A stretch of 64,000 nt of DNA from Cupriavidus sp. U2 (GCF_009663685.2 NZ_RCOG02000002.1:248001-312000), one strand, 5' to 3'; shown: positions 1-10,524, numbered from the stretch's first letter. Notes: a model not told the origin generated them from the sequence alone. Translations and numbers: made by a program.

Positions 1-1039
1 AGGCATCGTCCTGTCCCGCAATTACACCGAGGGCGGCGAGGTCAAGGCCGGCCAGGTGCTGTTCCGCATCGATCCGGCCCCGTACCAGGCGCAGCTGGCC
101 TCGGCCAAGGCGCAACTGGAGCGCGCCGAAGCCAATGCGGTCTCGGCGCGCCAGAAGGCCGAACGCTACAAGCCGCTGGTGGCCGTGAACGCGGTCAGCA
201 AGCAGGAATATGACGAGGCCGTGGCCGCCGCAGGCCAGGCCAATGCCGACATCGCCGCCGCCAAGGCCGCCGTGACCACGGCCCAGATCAACCTTGGCTA
301 CACGACCGTGACGTCGCCGATCTCGGGCCGCGTAGGCCGGGCACTGGTGACCGAAGGGGCGCTGGTCGGCAAGGGAGAAGCCACCAAGCTGACCACCGTC
401 GAGCAGGTTGACCCGATCTGGGTGACTTTTACGCAGCCGGCTTCGGAAGTGGCGCGCCTGCGTGCCGCCATCGAATCGGGCAAGGTCAAGGGGGTGAACG
501 GCGGGGCCAAGGTGCATCTGTACCCGGAAGCTGGCGACAAGGAATACGCCGCGACGGGCAAGCTGCTGTTCTCGGACATGACCGTCGACCCGACGACCGG
601 CGCCATCACGCTGCGGGCCGAATTCCCGAATCCGAAGCGTGAACTGCTGTCGGGCACGTTCGTGCGCGTGAAGATCGAGCAGGGTGTCGACGAGAACGCG
701 CTGACCGTGCCGCAGCGCGCGCTGATCCGCAGCGCCCAGGGCGCCAGCGTGCTGGTGGTGGGCGCCGACGGCAACGTGGCCGCACTGCCGGTCAAGGCGC
801 CGCAGGCCATCGGCGACCGCTGGGTCGTGACCGAAGGCCTGAAGGGCGGCGAAAAGGTGATCGTGGAAGGCCTGCAGAAGGTGCGCCCGGGCGCGCCGGC
901 CAAGGCCGTGCCGTTCCAGGCCCCGAAGACGGCCGATGCCCCGGCATCGGCGCCGGCCGCCACCGCGCAGGGCGACAAGCCCGCCGCGGACGGCAAGGAC
1001 GCCAAGGCCGACGACAAGTCGGCCGCCAAGCAGGGCTGA
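1..1039 (+). CDS. RND efflux periplasmic adaptor (AcrA/MexA type), 5' truncated
   Basis: The reading frame is already open at the left edge (frame beginning at base 2), so the N-terminus with its signal peptide or lipobox lies outside the window. The visible protein starts inside the biotinyl-lipoyl-like domain (EGGEVKAGQVLFRIDPAPYQ), runs through an alpha-helical hairpin rich in Ala/Gln/Lys, returns to the lipoyl half (TVTSPISGRVGRALVTEGALV) and has the beta-barrel and membrane-proximal domains (LTVPQRALI). The tail is Ala/Lys/Pro-rich. This is the canonical membrane-fusion protein layout linking an RND pump to its outer-membrane channel. It precedes the pump gene by 39 bases, with the channel gene beyond that, forming a three-gene operon. 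The substrate range cannot be read from the sequence. Confidence 0.95.
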   Translation, partial: GIVLSRNYTEGGEVKAGQVLFRIDPAPYQAQLASAKAQLERAEANAVSARQKAERYKPLVAVNAVSKQEYDEAVAAAGQANADIAAAKAAVTTAQINLGYTTVTSPISGRVGRALVTEGALVGKGEATKLTTVEQVDPIWVTFTQPASEVARLRAAIESGKVKGVNGGAKVHLYPEAGDKEYAATGKLLFSDMTVDPTTGAITLRAEFPNPKRELLSGTFVRVKIEQGVDENALTVPQRALIRSAQGASVLVVGADGNVAALPVKAPQAIGDRWVVTEGLKGGEKVIVEGLQKVRPGAPAKAVPFQAPKTADAPASAPAATAQGDKPAADGKDAKADDKSAAKQG

Positions 1040-1078
1040 TCGGGCCCTCGACCAAAGCCATAAAAGGGAGCCAGTTTC

Positions 1079-4000
1079 ATGGCGAAGTTTTTTATCGACC
1101 GGCCGGTGTTCGCGTGGGTGCTCGCGCTGATCATCGCGCTGGGCGGTCTGTTGTCGATCGTGCAGTTGCCGATTGCGCAGTACCCCAATATCGCCCCGCC
1201 GATCATCACGGTGACCACCACCTACCCCGGTGCGTCGGCCAAGACGATCGAGGACTCGGTGATCACGCCGATCGAGCAGGAGCTCAACGGCGCACCCAAC
1301 CTGCTCTATTACGAATCGCAAAGCGAATCGTCGGGGCTGGCCACGATCAACATCTCGTTCGCGCCGGGCTCGAACGCCGACCTGAACTCCGTGGAAGTGC
1401 AGAACCGCCTGAAGCGCGTGGAAGCGCGTCTGCCGGCGGAGGTGCGCCAGCAGGGCGTGCGGGTCGACAAGGCCGGCAACAACTACATGATGTTCATCAC
1501 GGTCTCGTCGAAGTCGGGTAAATCCGACGCGATCGAGCTCGGCAACTTCGTGTCGGCGCAGGTGGTGGATTCGATCCGCCGCGTGCCCGGCGTGGGTGCC
1601 GCCGACCTGTTCGGCACCGAGTACGCGATGCGGATCTGGCTGGACCCGGCCAAGCTGACGGGCTACAACCTGACGCCGCTGGACGTGACCGCTGCCGTGT
1701 CGGAGCAGAACATCCAGGTGGCCGTGGGCGAACTTGGCGGCACGCCGTCGCCGCGCGGCACCGAGCTGAACGCCACGGTCAACACCGAAAGCCGGCTGAC
1801 CACGCCCGAACAGTTCGCCAACATCCTGCTGCGCGTGAATCCGGACGGCTCGTCGGTACGCATCAAGGACGTGGGCCGCGTGGAACTGGGCGGCGCCGAC
1901 TATTCGACGCTGGCCCGCATCAACGGCAAGCCGGCTTCGGCCATCGCCATCAAGCTGTCGCCCACGGGCAACGCGCTGGCCACGGCCACCGCCGTGCGCG
2001 CGAAGATGGACGAGCTGCAGCGATTCTTCCCGCCCGACTACGAATTCAGCGTTCCCTACGACACGTCCGCGTTCGTGAAGATCTCGATCGAGGAAGTGGT
2101 CAAGACGCTGCTCGAAGCCGTGGTGCTGGTGTTCCTGGTGATGTACCTGTTCCTGCAGAACTTCCGGGCCACGCTGATTCCGACGCTGGTGGTGCCGGTG
2201 GCGCTGCTGGGGACGTTCGGCGCCATGCTGGCGTTCGGCTTCTCGATCAACGTGCTGACCATGTTCGGCATGGTGTTGGCCATCGGTATTCTGGTGGACG
2301 ATGCCATCGTGGTGGTCGAGAACGTCGAGCGGATCATGAGCGAGGAAGGTCTCTCGCCACGCGAGGCAACCCGCAAGGCCATGAGCCAGATCACGGGCGC
2401 CATCGTCGGCATCACGCTGGTGCTGACCGCCGTGTTCATCCCGATGGCCTTCTTCTCGGGCTCGGTCGGCAACATCTACCGCCAGTTCTCGCTGTCGCTG
2501 ATCTCGTCGATGGTGTTCTCGGCCATCCTGGCCCTGACGCTGACCCCGGCCCTGTGCGCAACGCTGCTCAAGCCGGTCGAGGCAGGCCATCATCACGAGA
2601 AGAAGGGTTTCTTCGGCTGGTTCAACCGGACGTTCGCCACGGCGTCGACCGGCTACCAGGGCATCGTGGCGCGCATCCTCAGGCGCTCGGGCCGCTACCT
2701 GATCGTGTACGCGGTGATCATCGCCGGCGTGGTCCTGCTGTTCCAGCGCCTGCCGTCGTCGTTCCTGCCTGACGAAGACCAGGGCTACATGATCACGGTG
2801 GTGCAGCTGCCCACGGGCGCCACGCAAGAGCGCACGATCGGCGTGCTCAAGCAGATCGAGGACTACTACCTGCAGAAGGAATCGAAGGTGGTGGACCAGA
2901 TGATCACCGTGGCGGGCTTCTCGTTCTTCGGCCGTGGCCAGAACGGCGGCATTGCGTTCGTGCGGCTGAAGGACTGGAAGGAGCGTCCGGGTGCGGACCA
3001 GACCGCGCAGGCCCTGGTGGGCCGTGCATTCGGCGCGCTGTCGTTCATCAAGGACGCGATCATCTTCCCGCTGAACCCGCCGGCCATTTCCGAGCTGGGC
3101 AACTCGTCGGGCTTTGACTTCCGCCTGCAGGACCGGACTGGCCAGGGCCACGCGAAGCTGATGGAAGCGCGCAACATGATGCTCGGCATGGCCGCGCAAT
3201 CGCCGGCCCTGGTGGGCGTGCGTCCGGAAGGCCAGGAAGACGCGCCGCAGCTGCGCATCGACATCGACCGCGAAAAGGCGCGTGCGCTGGGCGTGGCGGT
3301 GGCGGACATCAACCAGACGCTGTCGATCTCGTTCGGCTCGTCGTACGTGAACGACTTTATCTACGAAGGCCGTGTGCGCCGCGTGATCGTGCAGGCCCAG
3401 GGGTCTGACCGCCTGCTGCCCGACGACCTGGGCAAGCTGCGCGTGCGCAATGCCAACGGCGACATGGTGGCGTTCTCGGCGTTCTCCACGTCGCAGTGGG
3501 TGATGGGCTCGCCGCGCCTGGAACGCTACAACGGCATGCCGGCCGTGAAGCTGGCAGGTCAGGCCGCACCCGGCAAGTCCACGGGCGAGGCGATGCGCGT
3601 GATGGAAGAGAACTTCGCCAAGCTGCCGCCTGGCTTCGGTTTCGAGTGGTCGGGCCAGTCTTATGAGGAACGCCTGGCCGGATCGCAGGAACCGATCCTG
3701 TACACGCTGTCGCTGATCATCGTGTTCCTGTGCCTGGCGGCCCTTTACGAGAGCTGGTCGATCCCGGTATCGGTGCTGCTGGTGGTGCCGCTGGGTGTGA
3801 TCGGTGCGCTGCTGGGCGTGACGCTGCGCGGCATGCCCAACGACGTGTACTTCAAGGTGGGCCTGATCGCCACGATCGGTCTGTCGGCCAAGAACGCCAT
3901 CCTGATCGTGGAATTCGCCAAGGACCTGCAGGCGCAGGGCCGCAGCCTGGTCGATGCCACGCTGGAAGCGGTGCACCTGCGGTTCCGCCCGATCCTGATG

Positions 4001-4234
4001 ACGTCGATGGCGTTCATCCTGGGCGTGCTGCCGCTGGCCATCTCCACGGGGGCGGGCTCGGGCAGCCAGCGCGCCATCGGTACCGGCGTGATGGGCGGCA
4101 TGATCACGGCCACGTTGCTGGCCATCTTCCTGGTGCCGGTATTCTTCGTCGTGGTGCGCAGCCGGTTCAAGGGCAGCCGCGCCCAGCACGAACGTGAGCA
4201 GGCGCGCCTGGAAAGCAGCCAGAGGGAAATCTGA
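1079..4234 (+). CDS. RND multidrug efflux permease, HAE1 family (AcrB/MexB-like)
   Basis: The 1051-residue protein matches the usual AcrB length. It is an inner-membrane proton/drug antiporter that takes substrates from the periplasm and outer leaflet and passes them to the outer-membrane channel. It opens with [13 protein letters not shown] as in AcrB. The proton-relay aspartates lie in [14 protein letters not shown] at residues 407 and 408, the same numbers as in E. coli AcrB, and the relay lysine is in the [14 protein letters not shown] segment. Two large periplasmic loops follow TM1 and TM7. The ATG at 1079 has an AAAAGGGAG ribosome site 8 bases upstream. The stop is 2 bases before the channel gene, so the operon is tightly coupled. 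Confidence 0.97.
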   Translation: MAKFFIDRPVFAWVLALIIALGGLLSIVQLPIAQYPNIAPPIITVTTTYPGASAKTIEDSVITPIEQELNGAPNLLYYESQSESSGLATINISFAPGSNADLNSVEVQNRLKRVEARLPAEVRQQGVRVDKAGNNYMMFITVSSKSGKSDAIELGNFVSAQVVDSIRRVPGVGAADLFGTEYAMRIWLDPAKLTGYNLTPLDVTAAVSEQNIQVAVGELGGTPSPRGTELNATVNTESRLTTPEQFANILLRVNPDGSSVRIKDVGRVELGGADYSTLARINGKPASAIAIKLSPTGNALATATAVRAKMDELQRFFPPDYEFSVPYDTSAFVKISIEEVVKTLLEAVVLVFLVMYLFLQNFRATLIPTLVVPVALLGTFGAMLAFGFSINVLTMFGMVLAIGILVDDAIVVVENVERIMSEEGLSPREATRKAMSQITGAIVGITLVLTAVFIPMAFFSGSVGNIYRQFSLSLISSMVFSAILALTLTPALCATLLKPVEAGHHHEKKGFFGWFNRTFATASTGYQGIVARILRRSGRYLIVYAVIIAGVVLLFQRLPSSFLPDEDQGYMITVVQLPTGATQERTIGVLKQIEDYYLQKESKVVDQMITVAGFSFFGRGQNGGIAFVRLKDWKERPGADQTAQALVGRAFGALSFIKDAIIFPLNPPAISELGNSSGFDFRLQDRTGQGHAKLMEARNMMLGMAAQSPALVGVRPEGQEDAPQLRIDIDREKARALGVAVADINQTLSISFGSSYVNDFIYEGRVRRVIVQAQGSDRLLPDDLGKLRVRNANGDMVAFSAFSTSQWVMGSPRLERYNGMPAVKLAGQAAPGKSTGEAMRVMEENFAKLPPGFGFEWSGQSYEERLAGSQEPILYTLSLIIVFLCLAALYESWSIPVSVLLVVPLGVIGALLGVTLRGMPNDVYFKVGLIATIGLSAKNAILIVEFAKDLQAQGRSLVDATLEAVHLRFRPILMTSMAFILGVLPLAISTGAGSGSQRAIGTGVMGGMITATLLAIFLVPVFFVVVRSRFKGSRAQHEREQARLESSQREI

Positions 4235-4236
4235 CA

Positions 4237-5715
4237 ATGACCAAGACTTTGACCACATTGCTGCTGGTGGCCGGGGTGATGAGCGGCTGTACGCTGGCGC
4301 CGCACTATGACCGCCCCGCCGCCCCCGTGGCTGGCAGCTATCCGGCTGCGCCGGAGGGTTATGCCACGGCCGAGGTGAAGAGCGGCGAAACACGCCAGGC
4401 CACCGATATCGGCTGGCGCGAGTTCTTCACCGATCCGCGCCTGCAGACGCTGATTGCCACGGCGCTGGAAAACAACCGCGACCTGCGCACGGCCGCGCTG
4501 CGCATCGAGGAAGCGCGCGCGCAGTACCAGATCCAGCGCGCCGACCTGCTGCCGACCATCAACGGCAACGCGAGCTTCCAGCGCGGGCGGTTCTCGGGCA
4601 CGACCTCGGGCGTATCCCAGTCGTTCACGGGCAACATCTACCAGGTGGGCCTGTCGGTGACGCAGTGGGAGCTGGACTTCTTCGGCCGCGTGCGCAGCCT
4701 GTCGAATGCCGCGCTGGCACAGTACTTCTCCACCGAGGAAGCACATCGGGCCGCCTATATCTCGCTGGTGTCGGAAGTGGCCAAGTCCTATCTGGCCGAA
4801 CGCGCCGCCGCCGAGCAGTACGACCTGGCGCGCGAGACGCTGGAGGCGCGCCAGAGCACGTACGAACTGTCGAAGAAGCGTTTCGATGCCGGTGCCACTT
4901 CGGCGCTGGACCTGCGCGACAACGAATCGCTGGTGGCCCAGGCGCGCGTTTCTGCCGCGCAGCTGGCGCGCCAGCGTGCGCAGGCGCAGAACGCGCTCGA
5001 AGTGCTGGTGGGCAAGCCGATCGCCGAGATCCCGAACCTGCCGGCGCCAATGCGCCTGTCCGACGAGCGCATCATCAGCGACATTCCCGAGGGCCTGCCC
5101 TCGGAACTGCTGACGCAGCGTCCCGATATCCGCCAGGCCGAACAGGCGCTGCTGTCCGCCAACGCGAACATCGGGGCGGCACGCGCGGCGTTCTTCCCGC
5201 GGATCACGATGACGGCCAGCGCCGGGAACATCAGCACGTCGTTCACCAGCCTGTTCGACAACGGTGCCGGCGTGTGGTCGTTCTCGCCGCAACTGGTGCT
5301 GCCGATCTTCGACTACGGCCGTAACCTGTCGAACCTGGATCTGGCCAACGTGCGCAAGAACATCCAGGTTGCCAACTACGAGAAGACGATCCAGACCGCG
5401 TTTGCCGAAGTGGCCGATGCACTGGTGGCGCGCGGCACGCTCGAAGAGCAGGTGGCGGGCCAGGAGGCGCAACGCAATGCGGAAGCCGCGCGCTACGAGC
5501 TGTCGCGTCTGCGTTTCCGCAGCGGCGTGGCCAGCTACCTGGACGAACTCGATGCACAGCGCCAGCTGTTCTCGGCCGAGCAGGCACTGGTGCAGGCACG
5601 GCAGCTGCGCCTGACCAATGCCATCGACCTGTATCGCGCACTGGGCGGCGGGCTGAAGGAAACCGGCGCGGTGGCCCAGGCGGCGCCGCAGCCGGCGACG
5701 CAGACCACGCAGTAA
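4237..5715 (+). CDS. Outer-membrane efflux lipoprotein channel (OprM/NodT family)
   Basis: This 492-residue protein is the outer-membrane factor of the tripartite pump. It has a lipoprotein signal peptide ending at Cys18 (VMSGC), followed by the typical TLAPHYDRP start of mature NodT-type channels. Two repeats of the OEP domain follow, rich in long alpha helices (ALRIEEARAQYQIQRADLLP and SNLDLANVRKNIQVANYEKT). The C-terminal residues are Gln/Thr/Ala-rich and probably unstructured. It is expected to form a trimeric beta-barrel and alpha-tunnel reaching the adaptor. It starts 2 bases after the pump gene and is followed by a strong intrinsic terminator, so it is the last gene of the operon. No regulator lies within the visible part. 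Confidence 0.95.
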   Translation: MTKTLTTLLLVAGVMSGCTLAPHYDRPAAPVAGSYPAAPEGYATAEVKSGETRQATDIGWREFFTDPRLQTLIATALENNRDLRTAALRIEEARAQYQIQRADLLPTINGNASFQRGRFSGTTSGVSQSFTGNIYQVGLSVTQWELDFFGRVRSLSNAALAQYFSTEEAHRAAYISLVSEVAKSYLAERAAAEQYDLARETLEARQSTYELSKKRFDAGATSALDLRDNESLVAQARVSAAQLARQRAQAQNALEVLVGKPIAEIPNLPAPMRLSDERIISDIPEGLPSELLTQRPDIRQAEQALLSANANIGAARAAFFPRITMTASAGNISTSFTSLFDNGAGVWSFSPQLVLPIFDYGRNLSNLDLANVRKNIQVANYEKTIQTAFAEVADALVARGTLEEQVAGQEAQRNAEAARYELSRLRFRSGVASYLDELDAQRQLFSAEQALVQARQLRLTNAIDLYRALGGGLKETGAVAQAAPQPATQTTQ

Positions 5716-5743
5716 CGGATCGATCCGGAAGCAGACGCAAACA

Positions 5744-5776
5744 GGGCGAGGCCGCGATGGCCTCGCCCTTTTTCTT
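5744..5776 (+). terminator. Intrinsic terminator of the efflux operon
   Basis: A perfect 10-bp stem (GGGCGAGGCC / GGCCTCGCCC) with a 5-base loop is followed by TTTTTC. It lies 28 bases after the channel stop codon and separates this operon from the convergent porin gene. Confidence 0.9.
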
Positions 5777-5793
5777 GCGCGCGTGACAGCCGC

Positions 5794-6645
5794 TCAGAAC
5801 TTGTATGTCGCCGCCAGGAAGAAGACCAGCGGATTGGGCCGCAGCGTGGTCTTCGATGTTGACAGCACGGTGCCGTCCGATGCCTTGATCGTCATCGTGG
5901 ATTCCGATTTCAGCGGAATGTAAGTCACCGCGCCGGTCACGCCCCAGTGCTCGTTGACGTTGTACGTGCCGCCGACGTTGAAAACCGGCGCCCATGACGA
6001 CGAGGCATCGGCGCTGACCGAAGTCTGCCCCGGGATGCCGGCCCCCGCCGCCAGGATGGCGCCCAGGTTGTTGTTGACCGACTGGGCGAAGGCCGGATTC
6101 ACCTTGATATCGGTGAAGAAGTTATACGACACGCCGACGCCGACGAACGGCCGGAACGTCACCCCGGGCGAACGGAAGTGATACTGCACCATGGCGGCGG
6201 GGCTCCATTGCCGCGCCTGCGTGATGATCGGATTCAGCGACGGGTCTCCCAGGCTCTGGTGGCCCAGTGCGCCGGCCGGTCCCGGCGGAATCAGCTCGCC
6301 ATGGCCGTAGATCTTGAAGGTCGGCGGAATGCCGCCCACGGCGGTAATGGCGATGTGGTCGGTCACGAAGTGACTAAACGTGAGACCCAGCGTGTCGGCG
6401 TTCGACGACGACAGGCCGCTGCCCGGGGCCGAGAACGTCGACGGCAGTCCCAGCGGATAGTTGATTGGCACATCCACCACGTTGGTGGTCAGCGGCCCGC
6501 TGGTGCCAAAGGTCTGGATATGGAACCAGCCGGCCGACACCACGTTGTCGCCTGCCTTCTGGGCGTGGGCGGGCGCGGCAAGGCACGCGGCAACGGTGGC
6601 GCCCAGGGCAAGAAGGTGCTTCACGGCAAGTCGCTTGTTCTGCAT
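5794..6645 (-). CDS. OmpW family outer-membrane protein
   Basis: About 283 residues with a Sec signal peptide (cleavage expected after APAHA) and a mature part of alternating beta strands ending in YKF, as expected for an outer-membrane beta-barrel. The segments DTLGLTFSHFVTDHIAI, PFVGVGVSYNFF and NEHWGVTGAVTYIPL are typical of the OmpW family of small eight-stranded barrels that pass hydrophobic compounds. The second ATG (6645) was chosen over the one at 6651 because the GGGAGAC ribosome site is then 7-8 bases away rather than 2. A long central insertion makes it larger than E. coli OmpW (about 210 residues). It lies just downstream of a lipoprotein gene with a 22-base gap and may be co-transcribed with it. 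Confidence 0.88.
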   Translation of the reverse strand: MQNKRLAVKHLLALGATVAACLAAPAHAQKAGDNVVSAGWFHIQTFGTSGPLTTNVVDVPINYPLGLPSTFSAPGSGLSSSNADTLGLTFSHFVTDHIAITAVGGIPPTFKIYGHGELIPPGPAGALGHQSLGDPSLNPIITQARQWSPAAMVQYHFRSPGVTFRPFVGVGVSYNFFTDIKVNPAFAQSVNNNLGAILAAGAGIPGQTSVSADASSSWAPVFNVGGTYNVNEHWGVTGAVTYIPLKSESTMTIKASDGTVLSTSKTTLRPNPLVFFLAATYKF

Positions 6646-6667
6646 GGTCATGTCTCCCTGGTTCCTG

Positions 6668-7951
6668 TTATTCGACGAACGCGCCGATCGTGAAGTACGG
6701 GCTGCCGTTGCGGTTTTCCAGGAATCCGAACACGCCGCCAGTGAACATCAGCTTGCCGGTGATGCCGGGTGTGCCCTCCTTGCGCGTGGTGGTGATCACG
6801 CCTGCAGTGGTCTGCGAGAAGTCGAGCTTCAGCGCAACGGCGCGCGTGGCGTCCGAGGGGTGGAACGGGTCGAGCATGGCGGCATCCGCGCCCACCAGTG
6901 CCGTGGTCTTGTAGTCGAAGTTGCTGTCCACGCCGACGTACTCGCCATTGACGGTGCCCTGCGTGGCGGCCACGGCAGGCGCCATCATGCCGATGCCGAT
7001 CTCGTCGTCGGCGCCCAGCGGCAGCTTGTCGGCGCTGGCATAGCCCACGCGGATCATCACCGGCACCAGTTGTCCGCGCAGCTTGCCGACAATCAGGTAC
7101 GCGCGGCCCATCACATTGCCCAGCGTCGGCGGCTGTTCGCCTTCATAGTTGGTCGACACCAGTGCGCCATCCGATTGCGCCACGAACTTGTTGCCCTTCT
7201 GCTTGCAGGTGCCGCCCGCCTTGTTGTCGCAGACCGTGAACGAGCCATCGGCAGCCAGCGACATCCTGTAGTCCTGCGCCACCTGGGCGAAGTTCTTCGA
7301 CGGGATCTCGTGGAAGCCCGATCCGTTGTAGAGCCCGGCGATCTTGCCCAGGTCGGTCTCGGTCTGCGCGAAGCCGATGAACTGGAAGTACGGGAACGTG
7401 GTGTCGGGTACCGCGCCCGCACCGAGCAGGCCGTTGAACTGGATGCGGGCGCCCGGGATGGTGCCGCCCATCACGCCCTCGCCCAGGAACAGCTTGGCCG
7501 GGCGGGCCGGGTCCAGGCTCGCACCCTGCAGCACGAAGGCGCACTGGTTCAGCTTCTGCGTCGGCAGTCCGGTTTCCTGCGCCAGCGTGCCGGTCATCAC
7601 GTTCTTGCCGCCGGTGGGGTCCGAGCGCGTCGGCGACACGGTGCCCGTGGTGCGCGGCACCGACGAATCCAGGAACGTCACGGCCCAGGTCTTCTGGGTA
7701 GTGTCGATCTGCACCTTGACCAGCTCGCCGGAGCCGGTGCCGCCGATATACGGCGTCGAGTAATCGACCGATGCAGGGCACAGGCGCGGCGTCACCGCGG
7801 CGGGCGTGCTGCCGCCGCCGCCATCGCCGCCCCCGCCGCCGCAGGCGGCCAGCAAGGCGGTGGTGACGAGCGCCAGCGCCAGGCGCGGCATCCAGGTCCG
7901 CTGCGAGGGGGCGCCGGCGGTGCGCGGCGAATGCGATTGCGGCAGCTGCAT
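6668..7951 (-). CDS. Secreted lipoprotein, probable DUF2957 family (paralogue 1)
   Basis: The 427-residue protein has a lipoprotein signal with LLAAC, lipidated Cys37, followed by a Gly-rich linker. The start at 7951 has a good AAGGAGA site; an internal Met21 would give a more ordinary signal length. The mature region is rich in small-residue beta segments (LCPASVDYSTPYIGGTGSGELVKVQ, GRAYLIVGKLRGQLVPVMIRVGYA). It is clearly homologous along its whole length to the next gene (8012-9400), so the two are tandem paralogues. I recognise the pattern as the DUF2957 lipoproteins seen in Cupriavidus and Ralstonia. That family name is from memory and the function is unknown. Confidence 0.75.
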   Translation of the reverse strand: MQLPQSHSPRTAGAPSQRTWMPRLALALVTTALLAACGGGGGDGGGGSTPAAVTPRLCPASVDYSTPYIGGTGSGELVKVQIDTTQKTWAVTFLDSSVPRTTGTVSPTRSDPTGGKNVMTGTLAQETGLPTQKLNQCAFVLQGASLDPARPAKLFLGEGVMGGTIPGARIQFNGLLGAGAVPDTTFPYFQFIGFAQTETDLGKIAGLYNGSGFHEIPSKNFAQVAQDYRMSLAADGSFTVCDNKAGGTCKQKGNKFVAQSDGALVSTNYEGEQPPTLGNVMGRAYLIVGKLRGQLVPVMIRVGYASADKLPLGADDEIGIGMMAPAVAATQGTVNGEYVGVDSNFDYKTTALVGADAAMLDPFHPSDATRAVALKLDFSQTTAGVITTTRKEGTPGITGKLMFTGGVFGFLENRNGSPYFTIGAFVE

Positions 7952-8011
7952 GATGATGTCTCCTTGGTGCTTTCTTATGTGTGAGGCAGGGTTCTGGATA
8001 CGCGGCGCGCG

Positions 8012-9400
8012 CTAGCGGTTGGCCACCGCGCTGACGCGGAAGGTCGGATCGGAGGCGTCGCCGAACAGGTGGGCGTACACGGGGCCGGTGGTGATCAGCG
8101 CACCGGCCTTGCCGCTGTTGTCGACCGTGCTCACCACGCCGGGCCGCGTGGCCTGCGTGAGATCCATCTGGAAGCCGCCGATCGGCGTGAGTGACGGGTC
8201 TTGCGGATCGAGCCAGGCACCGACGTTGTCGTGCAGCGACGACGCCACGTACTTGAAGTCGCTGCCCGCTCCGATGTAGCCGCCCTTGAGGGCTGCGGCG
8301 CTGGTCGCCGTGGTCGGCGACAGCAGCGCGATGCCCGATTCGTCGTCGACGCTGAGGATGATGTTGGAAATGTCGGAGAAGTCGACGCGCGCGTAGCCCA
8401 CGCGTACCAGCAGCGGCACCAGCTTGCCTTCGAGCTTGCCCACGATCAGCACGCCTTTGGCCAGCGTCTGGTTGCCGGCCGCGAACGTCTGGGTGAAGAA
8501 GAACGGATACGGTTTCAGGCCGCTGGAGTCGAAGCTCTCGAAGGCGCCGTCGGTGTCTGCACGCAGCTTCCAGGCCTTGCCGGTGGTCACGCAGTTGCCC
8601 GAAGCCACCATGCAGGTGCCGTCCGGGTTGAGGGTCTCCACCTTGTTGGCGACCGTGGGCACGAAGTGGTTCGTCGAGAGCGGATTGCCCCCTGACGGAA
8701 TCAGGTGGTAGCCCAGCACGTTGTAGCTGCCGGCCACCTTGCTGAAATCGGTCTCGGTTTCGGCAAAGGCCAGCACCGGATACATCGCGAAGGTCGTGGC
8801 GGGGATGGCGCCAAAGCCGGGGACGGCGTCGGTGCCGCCGAGGCCGTTGTACTTGATCGTGGCACCCGGAATGCCGCCGCCGGCCACGCCATTGCCGACG
8901 AACAGGATGGGAGGATGGGCCGGATCGATGAGCGCCTGCGACGTGCCGTCTGATGCCGTCGCGGTCTTCAGTTCGAATGCGCAGTGGTTCTGGGCTTCAG
9001 TGGGCAATGGCCGGGTGGGATGGGACATCGTCCCGGTGATGGTGACGCCGGCGCGCGTCGGGTAGATGTCGGCAGTGGTCTTCGGCACCGGCGATTCCAG
9101 AAACTGGATGCGATACGTGCCCTTGGTGCTGTCGAGCTGGATCTTCACGAACTCGCCTGCGCCCGATCCGCCGGTGTACGTGGTGCGGTAGTCCAGCACG
9201 CTCGGGCAGATGGCGGCCACGGGCTGGTTGACCGTGGGGCCCGACTGGCTGCACGTTCCATTGGTGGCGCATTGCTGCGCGGTGGCTTGTGGCGTGCTGC
9301 TGCCGGGGTCTCCGTCGCCGCCGCCGCAGGCGGACAGCGCGATCGTCAGGCTTACCCCAGCCAGGCAAAAGGCGGTGCGTCGAAAGTTCGACAGTTTCAT
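8012..9400 (-). CDS. Secreted lipoprotein, probable DUF2957 family (paralogue 2)
   Basis: About 462 residues. The open frame extends far upstream, but the real start is the ATG at 9400: it has an AAGGAGA site 6-7 bases upstream and begins a clear lipoprotein signal (MKLSNFRRTAFC...) with LSAC, Cys25. Shared blocks with its neighbour include ICPSVLDYRTTYTGGSGAGEF, the VGKLEGKLVPLLVRVGYA segment and a C-terminal strand-rich part. Four cysteines in the middle may pair after export. The two copies suggest an ancestral tandem duplication with divergence. No enzymatic motif is visible. Confidence 0.75.
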   Translation of the reverse strand: MKLSNFRRTAFCLAGVSLTIALSACGGGDGDPGSSTPQATAQQCATNGTCSQSGPTVNQPVAAICPSVLDYRTTYTGGSGAGEFVKIQLDSTKGTYRIQFLESPVPKTTADIYPTRAGVTITGTMSHPTRPLPTEAQNHCAFELKTATASDGTSQALIDPAHPPILFVGNGVAGGGIPGATIKYNGLGGTDAVPGFGAIPATTFAMYPVLAFAETETDFSKVAGSYNVLGYHLIPSGGNPLSTNHFVPTVANKVETLNPDGTCMVASGNCVTTGKAWKLRADTDGAFESFDSSGLKPYPFFFTQTFAAGNQTLAKGVLIVGKLEGKLVPLLVRVGYARVDFSDISNIILSVDDESGIALLSPTTATSAAALKGGYIGAGSDFKYVASSLHDNVGAWLDPQDPSLTPIGGFQMDLTQATRPGVVSTVDNSGKAGALITTGPVYAHLFGDASDPTFRVSAVANR

Positions 9401-9627
9401 GGTGGTCTCCTTGTTCTTATGACGGGCGCACCGGCACTGGCCGAGGTGTCGCACGGTGGTCGGAATCTCGCGTTTCAAGCGCCTGCGCGCAATAGAGCGC
9501 ATGTTCCAAACATTGCCGCTGTGCCGTCTGCCGTTGTCCGCCAAGCGCCTCGCGCCGTTGTTCAAACCGTGTGCACGGCCCGACGTGCGCATATTCAAAC
9601 GGGGGGTGGCGCCTGGTGCCGGCGGTG

Positions 9628-10524
9628 TCAGAACTTGTATTCGCTGTTGGCGGGGTCGAATGCCGAGGCATCGAAGGTCTTCTTCACAGCCTTTTCGAAG
9701 ACGATCTTCTCGACCATGTTGCCGTCGGTGTCCCAGGCCGTTTCCATGCGCGGCCACGGATGCTTGAGGTCGAACATCAGCTGCACCTTCTTGGCGTAAT
9801 ACCTGGGCGCGCCTTCGGGCAGGTCCCAGGTCAGCGCCACCATGCGCGTGCCCTGCTCCTGCACGATCTCGGTGCGGGTGTACTTCTCGGACAGGCCCGC
9901 GGCGCGCAGCGTCTTGGCGTCGCGCTCCAGCATCGACAGCACGAACTGGAAGCCCAGGTCGCGCACGGTATGGTTCGATTGCGATTTCGCCAGCGTGCCG
10001 TCGATGGCCGTCCAGATCGACGTGAAGCCCATGATGCCGCCCAGGTGGCCGTACATCTCTTCCTTGCGCCGGGTCTCGTCGTAGATGATTTCCTGTCCGG
10101 CCTGCACGCCGTTGGGCAGCCACTTCGCATAGAGCTGGCGCGGCATATGGCGGTAGCGGATCATCATGCGCGCGGGCTTGTCCTGCCACTGGCCGTTGAG
10201 CCGCTCCTGGCGCGTCATCCAGTATTCGTACTCGGGATAGCGGTTGATTTCCTGCCGCGCCCACGTCAGCAGCGCCTCGGGCTGCAGGGCGTCGAACACG
10301 GCCAGCACCTGCGCATCGGTCATCGCCGCCAGTTCACCGCTGGCAATCTGCTTGCCGAGCAGCGCGGTCTGTTGCGATGTGGGCAGGCCGTCGTACGGCG
10401 TGGGCGTACGGGCCGATTGCGCGGCCGGCGCGCCCTGCGCGTGGGCTTCGAACAGGCTGCCGGGCGGCGTGGCCACGAATCCGAGGATGCCGCCGAACGC
10501 GGCGATCACGAACATCTGCTTCAT
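9628..10524 (-). CDS. Exported protein, DUF1571-like
   Basis: About 298 residues from the ATG at 10524, which has GGAG 7 bases upstream; the open frame continues further upstream without support. A hydrophobic N-terminus ending near EAHAQG indicates Sec export. The centre contains a lipid-binding-like strand pattern (MMIRYRHMPRQLYAKWL, GQEIIYDE), which resembles DUF1571 proteins; this assignment is from memory. It is the first of four minus-strand genes for exported proteins (with both lipoproteins and the OmpW porin), all preceded by GGAGAC-like sites. Functions may be linked at the cell envelope, but this is inferred only from position. Confidence 0.65.
   Translation of the reverse strand: MKQMFVIAAFGGILGFVATPPGSLFEAHAQGAPAAQSARTPTPYDGLPTSQQTALLGKQIASGELAAMTDAQVLAVFDALQPEALLTWARQEINRYPEYEYWMTRQERLNGQWQDKPARMMIRYRHMPRQLYAKWLPNGVQAGQEIIYDETRRKEEMYGHLGGIMGFTSIWTAIDGTLAKSQSNHTVRDLGFQFVLSMLERDAKTLRAAGLSEKYTRTEIVQEQGTRMVALTWDLPEGAPRYYAKKVQLMFDLKHPWPRMETAWDTDGNMVEKIVFEKAVKKTFDASAFDPANSEYKF

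Noticed and set aside
3745-5472. Minus-strand 575-codon open frame across the efflux pump and channel
   Set aside because: Shadow of two well-recognised genes; no domain-like sequence.
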